Part shown: in pieces, positions 7,253-13,416 of the stretch | Position numbering within the stretch: position 1 is the first letter of the stretch | How the letters are laid out: every line of letters starts with the position of its first letter | Assembly (NCBI GenBank): GCA_902805495.1 | Contig: CADCTH010000491.1 | Location: forward strand, 1 to 15,303 | Length of the DNA: 15,303 nucleotides | Source: an uncultured Actinomycetospora sp. | GTDB taxonomy: Bacteria > Actinomycetota > Actinomycetes > Mycobacteriales > Pseudonocardiaceae | Direction: 5' to 3' | Translations under genes and position numbers: made by a program | Notes under the pieces: model-generated | Told to the model about the DNA's origin: nothing | Databases searched by the model: none | Seen by the model: only the letters and a program-made list of their open reading frames with translations

Positions 7253-7270
7253 TCGTCAGCGGATCGTCAG
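7253..7270 (+). promoter_or_regulatory. Direct-repeat regulator box 4 (TCGTCAG-N4-TCGTCAG)
   Basis: Perfect heptamers at 7253-7259 and 7264-7270 are separated by CGGA. The box lies in the 223-base gap between the 144-residue gene and the four-TM gene, about 150 bases upstream of the latter's ATG. A further single GTCAG at 7236-7240 is out of phase. The box suggests that the four-TM protein belongs to the same regulon as the response regulator and the symporter. Confidence 0.65.
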
Positions 7271-7420
7271 GCCCCCGACGTCCACGCGCGCCCTCGAGAG
7301 GGCAATCGTGGAGGGCGTCGGGTCCTTCAACAGCCGATGCGGGTGTCCGAGGACGCTCGCTCGCCCGGCCCCCACCCCACGGCGCCCTCGACGACGCCGA
7401 GATCGAGGAGGAGCTTCGAG

Positions 7421-8071
7421 ATGAGTTCGTCTGCCGACACGTCATCCGGCCGCGGGATGCTCCGCACCGCCGGTTCCCGAGGAGTGGTCACGGGCGTCGT
7501 GCTCGGGGTCCTGGGGCTCTGGTCGGTCCTCGTACCGCTGGTCGGGCCGTACTTCGGGTATGCCCTCAGCCCGGCGGGCCCGTGGACGACGCCGTGGGCC
7601 GCGCTCTGGCTCCAGATCGTGCCCGGCGTGGTGCTCCTGCTCTGCGGGCTCGTGCTCACCCTGACACGGCGTCGCGTGGCCGGACTCGTGTCCGGCGTGC
7701 TCGCGGCCGCAGCGGGCCTCTGGCTCGCGGTCGGCTTCGCGGTGTGGTCGTGGGCTCCGAACGGCGTTCGCGTCGAGGGAGTAGCCAGCGCCGACGGGGT
7801 GAGCGCGGCGGAGCAGATCGGCATGGCCAGCGGACTCGGTGCGGTCGTGACGTTGCTGGCGGGGCTGGCGATCGGCCGGTTCTCCGTGCGCGGGACGCGG
7901 GATGTCGCGGCGGCGGAGCGGCAGCAGAGCGGGCGGCGCCGGTCGCGGTCCGAGCCCGTCACGGGATCGCACACCGGCTCTTCCGACCGAGGACCGGCGG
8001 CCGACGGCACCGCCGTCCCGGCGCCGCGACAGGCGGGGGATCACCGGGCCCGGAAACCGACCGACGCGTGA
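7421..8071 (+). CDS. Four-TM membrane protein with basic C-terminal tail
   Basis: The 216-residue protein starts at the ATG at 7421 after GAGGAGGAG (7405-7413). Four hydrophobic helices are seen at about 21-41, 59-81, 86-110 and 134-153. A region between TM3 and TM4 (WAPNGVRVEGVASADGVSAAEQ) would face outside if both ends are inside. The tail from about 155 onward is hydrophilic, rich in Arg, Ser and Gln, and probably disordered in the cytoplasm. The family is unknown to me; similar small membrane proteins are common and unassigned in actinomycetes. A regulator box lies upstream, and it converges on the PASTA gene with a 37-base gap. Confidence 0.8.
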   Translation: MSSSADTSSGRGMLRTAGSRGVVTGVVLGVLGLWSVLVPLVGPYFGYALSPAGPWTTPWAALWLQIVPGVVLLLCGLVLTLTRRRVAGLVSGVLAAAAGLWLAVGFAVWSWAPNGVRVEGVASADGVSAAEQIGMASGLGAVVTLLAGLAIGRFSVRGTRDVAAAERQQSGRRRSRSEPVTGSHTGSSDRGPAADGTAVPAPRQAGDHRARKPTDA

Positions 8072-8108
8072 GCGGGGGAGGGTCCGATCAGCCGGTCCGC
8101 GGGCGACG

Positions 8109-8345
8109 TCAGGCGCTGATCCAGATCCGCACGATCGCGCCGTGGTCGACCTCGGCGCCCGGGTCGGGGTCCTGACGGTGGATGAGGCTGCGCCCACCGG
8201 CCGTGTGGGTCGCGTTCTCCGCGACGGCCAGCACGCCGGCGTCGAGGGCCCGGTCGTGCGCATCGGTGGCCGGCACCCCGACCAGTTCGGGCACCCGCAC
8301 CTTGCGGACCGGCTCGGCGGTGACGGCGGGGCTGACGTCGATCAT
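8109..8345 (-). CDS. Stand-alone PASTA domain protein, 78 residues
   Basis: Almost the whole protein is one PASTA domain (about residues 16-77): VRVPELVGVPATDAHDRALDAGVLAVAENA, then IHRQDPDPGAEVDHGAIVRIWIS, matching the usual VPdlvG...A...L...Gl...QdPaPGt.V..Gs.V.v pattern. PASTA domains bind peptidoglycan or muropeptides when outside the cell, as in PknB kinases and penicillin-binding proteins. Here there is no kinase, no signal peptide and no TM helix, so this copy is presumably cytoplasmic unless exported in another way. The ATG at 8343-8345 is supported by TAGGAG eight bases upstream on the minus strand. Longer in-frame starts give Arg/Pro-rich sequence unlike the domain. Confidence 0.85.
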   Translation of the reverse strand: MIDVSPAVTAEPVRKVRVPELVGVPATDAHDRALDAGVLAVAENATHTAGGRSLIHRQDPDPGAEVDHGAIVRIWISA

Positions 8346-8524
8346 CTTAAGGCTCCTACTGACCGGTCGTCCCGGTCTGACGAGGGACCCGGTCTTCTCG
8401 CGCACCGGGCCCACTGCCCGTCACAACAGCGCAGCGCGCAGCGGTCTTCCCGCGCCGGACCGCGGCGAGCGTCACGGAGGGAAATCGGTCGCCGCCGACC
8501 CCGGCGCTGTCTACGGTCCTCCGG

Positions 8525-9708
8525 GTGGCGCGGCTGCTGTTCGTGGCCCTGGCGGGCCAGGGTCACGTGATCCCGACGTTGCCGCTGGTGGCCGAGCTGG
8601 TGCGGCGGGGTCACCAGGTGCGGTACGCCTGCGGGCCGAGCTCGGCGAGTCGGTGGCCGCCGCCGGGGCCCGGTGGGTGCCGCTGCCCGGGCTCACGCCG
8701 TTCTCGCCACCGGCGCAGGTGGGGCCCGAGGTCGTGGCCCGGTGGTTCCGGCACTTCTTCGCCGCGCTGGCCGCGACGTACCCGGTGCTGCTCGAGCACG
8801 GCCGCGAGCACCCGCCCGACGGCATCGTCTACGACGCCACGAACTGGCCTGCGCGGCTGCTGGCGCGCCGCCTGGGGCTGCCCGCGGTGCGCACGGTGCC
8901 CAACCTGGCGGAGAACCCCGGCTACACCGGTGTCGGCGACGCCCTGGTCGCCGGGCTCGAGGACGACCCGACCATGACCGCTTTCACCGAGGACGTCGCG
9001 GCCTTCGCCGCCGAGCACGACGTGGACCTCGACGTCGCCGCGACCATGGACGTCGTCGAGGCGCTGAACCTGGTGTTCGTGCCGCGCGCCTTCCAGCCGG
9101 CGGGGGACACCTTCGACGAGCGGTTCCTGTTCCTGGGCCCGCTGCTGGGGGACCGCGAACAGCGCGAGGCCTGGTCACCCCCGCCCGGGGCGCCGGTGCT
9201 GTACATCTCGCTCGGCTCGATCTTCACCGACCGGCCCGACCTGTACCGCACGTGCCGGGACGCGTTCGCCGACGGCCCGTTCCACGTCGCTATGACGATC
9301 GGGGGGCTCGACCCCGCGGAGCTCGGGGCCCTGCCCGGCAACGTGGAGGTGCGTGCGTGGTTCCCCCAGCTCGCGGTGCTCCGCCACGCGTCGGCGTTCC
9401 TCACCCACGCCGGGATGAACTCCACGATGGAGGCGATCTCCTACGGCGTGCCGATGCTGGCCTTCCCGCAGATGCCCGAGCAGGTCGTCAACGCCGAGCG
9501 CATCGTCGAGCTCGGCGTCGGCCGGCGACTCGACGCGGAGTCCCTGACCGCCGAGGGCCTGCGACGCGCCGTCGACGACCTGACCACGAGCACCGAGGTC
9601 GCCGCCCGCCTCGAGCGCCTGCGCGCGGACGCCCGTGCCGGTGGCGGCGCGGCCGCCGGCGCCGACGCGATCGAGCAGCACCTGCACGGGGACCTGTCGA
9701 GAACCTGA
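8525..9708 (+). pseudogene. MGT/UGT-type glycosyltransferase (GT1), interrupted by a -1 frameshift
   Basis: Two frames form one macrolide-type glycosyltransferase, which transfers a sugar from a nucleotide donor to a small-molecule acceptor. The first frame starts at the GTG at 8525 and reads VARLLFVALAGQGHVIPTLPLVAELVRRGHQVRYACG, with the likely catalytic H14. Homology then continues in the next frame from about 8635: AELGESVAAAGARWVPLPG, YDATNWPARLLARRLGLP, and the donor-binding region HAGMNSTMEAISYGVPMLAFPQMPEQVVNAERIVELGVGRRL. One extra G in the GGG run at 8633-8635 would give about 394 residues, normal for the family. The donor motif has HAG where HGG is common. It is either a recently inactivated gene or a base-calling error. 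The VOC gene follows 54 bases downstream. Confidence 0.88.
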
Positions 9709-9762
9709 CCCCGGCTCCGTCCCGGCACCGGAACACCCCGACACCACCGAAGGACGGCTCCC

Positions 9763-10203
9763 GTGGCACACGTACGACGCTTCGACCACATCGGCATCAC
9801 CGTCGCGGACCTCGCCGCGGCCACGGCGTTCTTCGTCGGACTGGGCCTCGAGATCGAGGGCACCGGCACCGTGGAGGGCGAGTTCGTGGAGACCGTGTGC
9901 GCCATCCCGGGCGCGCGCTGCGAGATCGCGATGCTGCGGCCGCCCGACGGGGGGTGCCGCCTGGAGCTCTCGAGCTTCGTCACGCCCGACCACGTGCCCG
10001 GGTCGCCCGCCGCGATGCCCAACGAGCTCGGCCTGCGCAACGTGTCGTTCGAGGTCGGCGACCTCCACGCGGTCGTCGAGGAGCTGGCGAGGGACGGGTA
10101 CGGGCTCGTCGGCGGCGTCGGCGAGTACGAGGGCAGCGTGCGGATGGCCTACGTGCGGGGGCCCGAAGGGATCATCGTGTCCCTGTTCGAGCAGATCGGC
10201 TGA
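9763..10203 (+). CDS. VOC (glyoxalase/bleomycin-resistance) family protein
   Basis: The 146-residue protein has two paired beta-alpha-beta-beta-beta modules of the vicinal oxygen chelate superfamily, whose members include lyases, epimerases, dioxygenases and drug-binding proteins. The start is the GTG at 9763, with AAGGA about nine bases upstream. First-module ligands are H9 (FDHIGITV) and E68 (CRLELSSF); the second module ends with E143 (IIVSLFEQ). The second-module His expected in G-x-x-H-x-x-F-x-V is N93 (LRNVSFEV), so one of the four classical metal ligands is missing. It follows the glycosyltransferase closely and is probably co-transcribed, which would fit modification or binding of a small molecule. 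The substrate is unknown. Confidence 0.88.
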   Translation: MAHVRRFDHIGITVADLAAATAFFVGLGLEIEGTGTVEGEFVETVCAIPGARCEIAMLRPPDGGCRLELSSFVTPDHVPGSPAAMPNELGLRNVSFEVGDLHAVVEELARDGYGLVGGVGEYEGSVRMAYVRGPEGIIVSLFEQIG

Positions 10204-10210
10204 CCCGCGA

Positions 10211-10933
10211 TCACGGACGGCGGCGCAGCAGCACCTTGGCCGGCGTCAGCAGGATGCTGGTGACCGAGTTCGAGAGGCGGAGCCACCGGCGCAGCGGCCC
10301 GGGGACCACCAGGAAGTCGCCGCGCGCGGCGGAGCGGAGGATCCCGTGCACGGTGCCGCCGTCGATGGCCGGGTCGTCGTGCCCGGCGGTGGGGACGTGC
10401 AGGACGGCGGTGCCGTCGCCCTGCTCGGCGCGGTCGACGTCGCCGACGTGCTCGACGAGGCGCCGGATGCCGTCGTTGTCGGTGAGCACCTCGGCGGCGA
10501 AGCGGTCGACGCCCTCCTCGACGGCGCGGCGCGCCAGGTCGTCGGCGAGGGCGGTGCCCAGGCCACGTCGCTGCCAGTCGTCGGCGACGGTGATGGCCAT
10601 CTCTGCGAGGGTGGGATCGTGCTCGTCCCGCACCCAACGAGCCTCGCCGATCACCGCCCCGCCGTCCCCGCCCTCGGGGCCGTCGCGCGTGACCGCGACG
10701 AGCGCGACGTGGTCGCGGTGGTCGACGTCGACCAGCTTGCGCAGGACACGCGCGGAGAGGGTGGGCTTGCCGGCCAGGAAGCGCTGGTAGCGGGAGGTGC
10801 TGCTGAGCTCGTCGAACATCGCGCCGAGCCCGGCCTCGTCGTCGGGGCGCAGGTTGCGCACGACGACTCTGTGACCGGAGCGCAGCCGCACCCGGTGGTG
10901 CACGGCGCGCTGGTCGCTGCTGCTGGGGGCCAC
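10211..10933 (-). CDS. GNAT family N-acetyltransferase
   Basis: The N-terminal part (VRLRSGHRVVVRNLRPDDEAGL) leads into a GNAT domain. Motif A reads AEMAITVADDWQRRGLGTALADDLARRA, with the acetyl-CoA loop Q/R-x-x-G-x-G as QRRGLG at about 121-126. A C-terminal tail of about 60 residues (DFLVVPGPLRRWLRLSNSVTSILLTPAKVLLRRRP) goes beyond the GNAT core and is basic and hydrophobic. Layout and length resemble the acetyltransferase part of Pat-like protein lysine acetyltransferases without the cyclic-nucleotide domain, but the substrate is unknown. The GTG at 10933 (240 residues) is preferred because the alternative GTG at 10957 lies inside a perfect palindrome. It converges on the VOC gene with a seven-base gap and is divergent from gntR. 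Confidence 0.85.
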   Translation of the reverse strand: MAPSSSDQRAVHHRVRLRSGHRVVVRNLRPDDEAGLGAMFDELSSTSRYQRFLAGKPTLSARVLRKLVDVDHRDHVALVAVTRDGPEGGDGGAVIGEARWVRDEHDPTLAEMAITVADDWQRRGLGTALADDLARRAVEEGVDRFAAEVLTDNDGIRRLVEHVGDVDRAEQGDGTAVLHVPTAGHDDPAIDGGTVHGILRSAARGDFLVVPGPLRRWLRLSNSVTSILLTPAKVLLRRRP

Positions 10934-10937
10934 GCTT

Positions 10938-10965
10938 CCAGGTTTCCTGGCGCGCACCGGTGCGC
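10938..10965. promoter_or_regulatory. Two adjacent palindromes upstream of the GNAT gene
   Basis: CCAGG-TTT-CCTGG (10938-10950) is a perfect short inverted repeat, and GCGCACCGGTGCGC (10952-10965) is a perfect 14-base palindrome. They lie immediately upstream of the preferred GNAT start, in the divergent region shared with gntR. They could be an operator for an unidentified regulator. They differ from the GTCGAC-type sites of the gntR system. Confidence 0.4.
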
Positions 10966-11040
10966 CAACCGCCGGGCGCCGTCGCGCCGGTGAGCGTCGG
11001 CGTGTGCGGGTCGGGCGGTGGGTGGGGTCAGAGAAGCGTT

Positions 11041-11068
11041 GACTGTCGACATGGCGTTGTCGACCGTC
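11041..11068. promoter_or_regulatory. Putative GntR operator in front of gntR
   Basis: Two 14-base units carry GTCGAC cores at 11045-11050 and 11059-11064, exactly 14 bases apart. The outer arms are symmetrical (GAC-N-GTCGACA and TGTCGAC-N-GTC). A TACGAT hexamer at 11073-11078, just downstream, is a reasonable -10 element, so the dyad would cover the -35 region. It ends 35 bases before the gntR start. The same two-unit architecture is found before the MFS gene. Confidence 0.6.
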
Positions 11069-11102
11069 ACGCTACGATCGGCGCCGTGGAGGAGGTCGCC
11101 CG

Positions 11103-11774
11103 GTGAGTGCGGAGCCGCTGTCGAGTCTGGATCGCAGCACGCTGCGGGAGCGGTCGCTGGCCGCGCTGCGGGCGGCGATCACGTCGGGCCGGTACCGCCC
11201 CGGCGACCACCTGGGCGAGGTCGAGCTGGCCACCCACCTCGGCGTCAGCCGCGGGACGGTGCGCGAGGCGCTGCGCCACCTCCAGCAGGAAGGCCTGGTC
11301 ACGGCCGGGAACCGCGGCATGTTGCGGGTCAACCGGCTCACCGGCACGGAGGTCCGCGAGCTGTTCAAGGTGCGTGCGGCGCTGGAGGGCCTGGCCGTTT
11401 CGGAGATCATCGCGTCGCCCCGACGGCAGGAGGCCGTGGACACGCTGCGTGGCGCCGTGAGCGGGCTCGGCCGCGGCGACTTCGCGGAACGCGTCGCGGC
11501 GGACCTCGCCTTCCACCTGCTGCTCTGCCGGCTCTCGGGCAACACGATGCTCGTCGAGGCCTGGCGGGCGCTCGAGGGCCGCATCCAGGTGACGATCATG
11601 GCCGGGGACGCGGAGAACTCGCCGGTGATGATGGCGGGGGACCGGCACGCCCCGATCGTCGACGCCATCGAGCGCGGCGAGCTGGCCACGGCGGTCGCCG
11701 TGGTGGAGGAGCACATGAGCGCGGCGGCCGACCACTTCGCGCCCGAGGACGCCGGACCCGTCGCCGCGTCCTGA
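11103..11774 (+). CDS. GntR family transcriptional regulator, FCD (FadR) subfamily
   Basis: The 223-residue repressor-type regulator starts at the GTG at 11103 after GGAGGAGG. The N-terminal winged helix-turn-helix (about 12-75) reads LAALRAAITSGRYRPGDHLGEVELATHLGVSRGTVREALRHLQQEGLV. The C-terminal FCD ligand domain (about 83-210) keeps the metal/ligand residues D134, H138, H182 and H204 (DLAFHLLL, RHAPIVDAI, EEHMSAA). FCD regulators usually sense organic acids or sugar acids and control the adjacent catabolic genes. The gene lies upstream of and in the same direction as the MFS and transketolase genes. Matching dyads before gntR and before the MFS gene suggest autoregulation plus control of the pathway. 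Confidence 0.93.
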   Translation: MSAEPLSSLDRSTLRERSLAALRAAITSGRYRPGDHLGEVELATHLGVSRGTVREALRHLQQEGLVTAGNRGMLRVNRLTGTEVRELFKVRAALEGLAVSEIIASPRRQEAVDTLRGAVSGLGRGDFAERVAADLAFHLLLCRLSGNTMLVEAWRALEGRIQVTIMAGDAENSPVMMAGDRHAPIVDAIERGELATAVAVVEEHMSAAADHFAPEDAGPVAAS

Positions 11775-11775
11775 C

Positions 11776-11827
11776 GATCTCCACGTGATCGTCGCGGCTC
11801 CCACCTGGTGATCTCCGGGTGATCGTC
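11776..11827 (+). repeat. 18-base direct repeat after gntR
   Basis: GATCTCC-N2-GTGATCGTC occurs at 11776-11793 and again at 11810-11827, differing only in the two middle bases, with starts 34 bases apart. A third, inverted copy (ACGATCA-GC-GGAGATCACC) lies at 11972-11990 and includes the Shine-Dalgarno of the MFS gene. The first copy also forms a small dyad (GACGAT and ATCGTC) right after the gntR stop codon. There is no T-tract, so an intrinsic terminator is not supported. Confidence 0.55.
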
Positions 11828-11874
11828 CGCCGGTGAGGCCCCTGGGCTACCGCGAGGTAACCCGTTGACACGAC

Positions 11875-11880
11875 CCCGGT
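11875..11880 (+). promoter_or_regulatory. -35-like TTGACA upstream of the MFS operon
   Basis: A perfect TTGACA hexamer lies 20 bases upstream of the operator dyad at 11901-11928. A -10 element would then fall at the start of the dyad, but no good TANNNT hexamer is present at 17-18 bases spacing, so the assignment is weak. The arrangement would let a bound repressor block the promoter. Confidence 0.35.
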
Positions 11881-11900
11881 TCGACCTCACCATCCTCTTC

Positions 11901-11928
11901 AACAGCTGACTGTTAACAGTCGACTGTT
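11901..11928. promoter_or_regulatory. Putative GntR operator in front of the MFS/transketolase genes
   Basis: There are two abutting 14-base units. The first (11901-11914) has AACAG/CTGTT arms around CTGA, and the second (11915-11928) is a perfect palindrome with the same arms around TCGA. Together they make a 28-base dyad with 24 of 28 bases symmetrical. The core spacing of 14 bases equals that of the dyad before gntR. The site ends 62 bases before the MFS start codon. Confidence 0.7.
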
Positions 11929-11990
11929 GAGGTTGGCCGAACCGCGCGGCTGCCGGCCTCGTCGAGTCCTCACGATCAGCGGAGATCACC

Positions 11991-13391
11991 ATGACCGAAC
12001 GGCCCGCAGCCCCGCCCGGCAGCGACCTCGCCCAGCGGCACCCCATCGAGGGCACGCCCTCCCGCAAGCGGGTCGCCATCGGCGCCTCGGTGGGCGCCAC
12101 CATCGAGACCTACGACTTCATCGGGTTCGGCATCGCCGCGGCCCTGTACTTCAACACCGTCTTCTTCCCCGCGAACGACCCGCTCTCGGGGACCCTGCTC
12201 TCGTTCGCCACGCTCGGCATCGGGTTCGCCGTGCGCCCGCTCGGCGGCATCATCGGCGGCTACCTCGGCGACAAGATCGGCCGCAAGCCGGTGCTGGTCG
12301 GCTCCCTGCTGCTCATGGGCGTCGCGACCGTCCTCATCGGCGCCCTGCCCACCTACGACCAGATCGGTGTGTGGGCCGGGGTCCTGCTCGTCCTGGTCCG
12401 TGTCGTCCAGGGCCTGGCCTTCGGCGCCGAGTGGGGCGGGGCCATCCTCATGTGCTTCGAGCACGCGCCGTGGCGCAGACGAGGTCTCTACACCGGCATC
12501 ACGCAGGCCGGCTTCCCGGTCGGGCTGCTGCTGGCCAACCTCGCCTTCCTGGTCAGCGTGCCCCTCGGCGACAACTGGGCCTGGCGAGTCCCCTTCCTGC
12601 TCAGTGCCGTGCTGATCGTCGTCGGCATCGTCATCCGCCTCAAGGTCGAGGAGTCCCCCGAGTTCGAGGAGCTCAAGGACGAGGGCAACATCGCGAAGAA
12701 CCCCCTGACCGAGGTCCTGCGCACCGACTGGCGCAACATCCTGCGGGCGTTCTGCCTGCGCGTCACCGAGACCGCGGGCTACGCGGTCACGGTCACCTTC
12801 GTCCTGTCGTACCTGGTGAGCGAGGGGCTGGCCGACCGCGGCATCAGCCTCACCGCGACGATGATCGCCTCCGCGCTCGGCATCGGCGCCACGATCGGCT
12901 GGGGCGCGCTCACCGACCGCGTCGGACGACGGCCGGTGTACCTCTTCGGCACCGTCGTGACGCTGCTGTGGGGCATCCCGCTGTTCCTGCTGCTCAACAC
13001 CGGCACCGCGGTCGCGGTCGTCCTCGCCTTCGTCGTCAGCTACGCCATCTGCCAGAACTCGCTGGCCGGTGTGCAGGGGGCCTGGTTCTCCGAGCTGTTC
13101 GCCGCCCGCACCCGCACCACCGGCGCGTCGCTGGCCTACCAGCTCTCGGCCGTGGTCTCCGGCTTCACGCCGCTCATCGCCACCGCCCTGTTCGCCGGCT
13201 TCGGCTGGATCGGCCCGGCCCTGCTCATCACCTTCTACGGCCTGCTCGGCGTCGTCGCGACGCTGCTCACCCGCGAGACCTGGGGGCGCAGAGAGCGCGA
13301 CCAGGTGGAAGCACTCGAGCGGTCCCTCGCCCTGGCCGCCCCGGTCCGCGGCGAGGCGACGCCCGCCGACTCCACCGTCGCCGGCCGCTGA
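11991..13391 (+). CDS. MFS transporter, MHS (metabolite:H+ symporter) family
   Basis: The 466-residue transporter has 12 predicted TM segments. It starts at the ATG at 11991 after GGAGATC. The MHS hallmark follows the N-terminus (VGATIETYDFIGFGIAA, residues 34-50). The loop 2-3 motif is GGYLGDKIGRKP (89-100), with a second copy GWGALTDRVGRRP in the second half, and RVVQGLAFGAEWGGA lies in TM4. MHS members import organic acids and related polar compounds (shikimate, alpha-ketoglutarate, citrate, betaines), so an anionic or zwitterionic substrate is likely. It lies between the GntR regulator and a split transketolase, 25 bases upstream of the latter, and should supply the pathway's substrate. 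The specificity is not known. Confidence 0.93.
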   Translation: MTERPAAPPGSDLAQRHPIEGTPSRKRVAIGASVGATIETYDFIGFGIAAALYFNTVFFPANDPLSGTLLSFATLGIGFAVRPLGGIIGGYLGDKIGRKPVLVGSLLLMGVATVLIGALPTYDQIGVWAGVLLVLVRVVQGLAFGAEWGGAILMCFEHAPWRRRGLYTGITQAGFPVGLLLANLAFLVSVPLGDNWAWRVPFLLSAVLIVVGIVIRLKVEESPEFEELKDEGNIAKNPLTEVLRTDWRNILRAFCLRVTETAGYAVTVTFVLSYLVSEGLADRGISLTATMIASALGIGATIGWGALTDRVGRRPVYLFGTVVTLLWGIPLFLLLNTGTAVAVVLAFVVSYAICQNSLAGVQGAWFSELFAARTRTTGASLAYQLSAVVSGFTPLIATALFAGFGWIGPALLITFYGLLGVVATLLTRETWGRRERDQVEALERSLALAAPVRGEATPADSTVAGR

Positions 13392-13416
13392 CGGCCGTCC
13401 TGAAGGAGGACCCTCC

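Noticed and set aside
7216..8175. 319-codon plus-strand frame across the four-TM gene
   Set aside because: It overlaps the four-TM gene in another frame and is Arg/Gly-rich; it lacks the strong Shine-Dalgarno seen at 7405-7413.
8359..8381. Two CTGAC half-sites upstream of the PASTA gene as a fifth regulator box
   Set aside because: They are 18 bases apart, not 11, and the flanking bases do not match the heptamer.
11771..11780. CCTGACGATC (reverse GATCGTCAGG) after gntR as a regulator box
   Set aside because: Only one half-site matches; the position 11 bases away has no second GTCAG.
11773..11793. GACGAT-N9-ATCGTC hairpin after gntR as an intrinsic terminator
   Set aside because: It has a short stem and no T-tract. 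It is better explained as part of the 18-base repeat.
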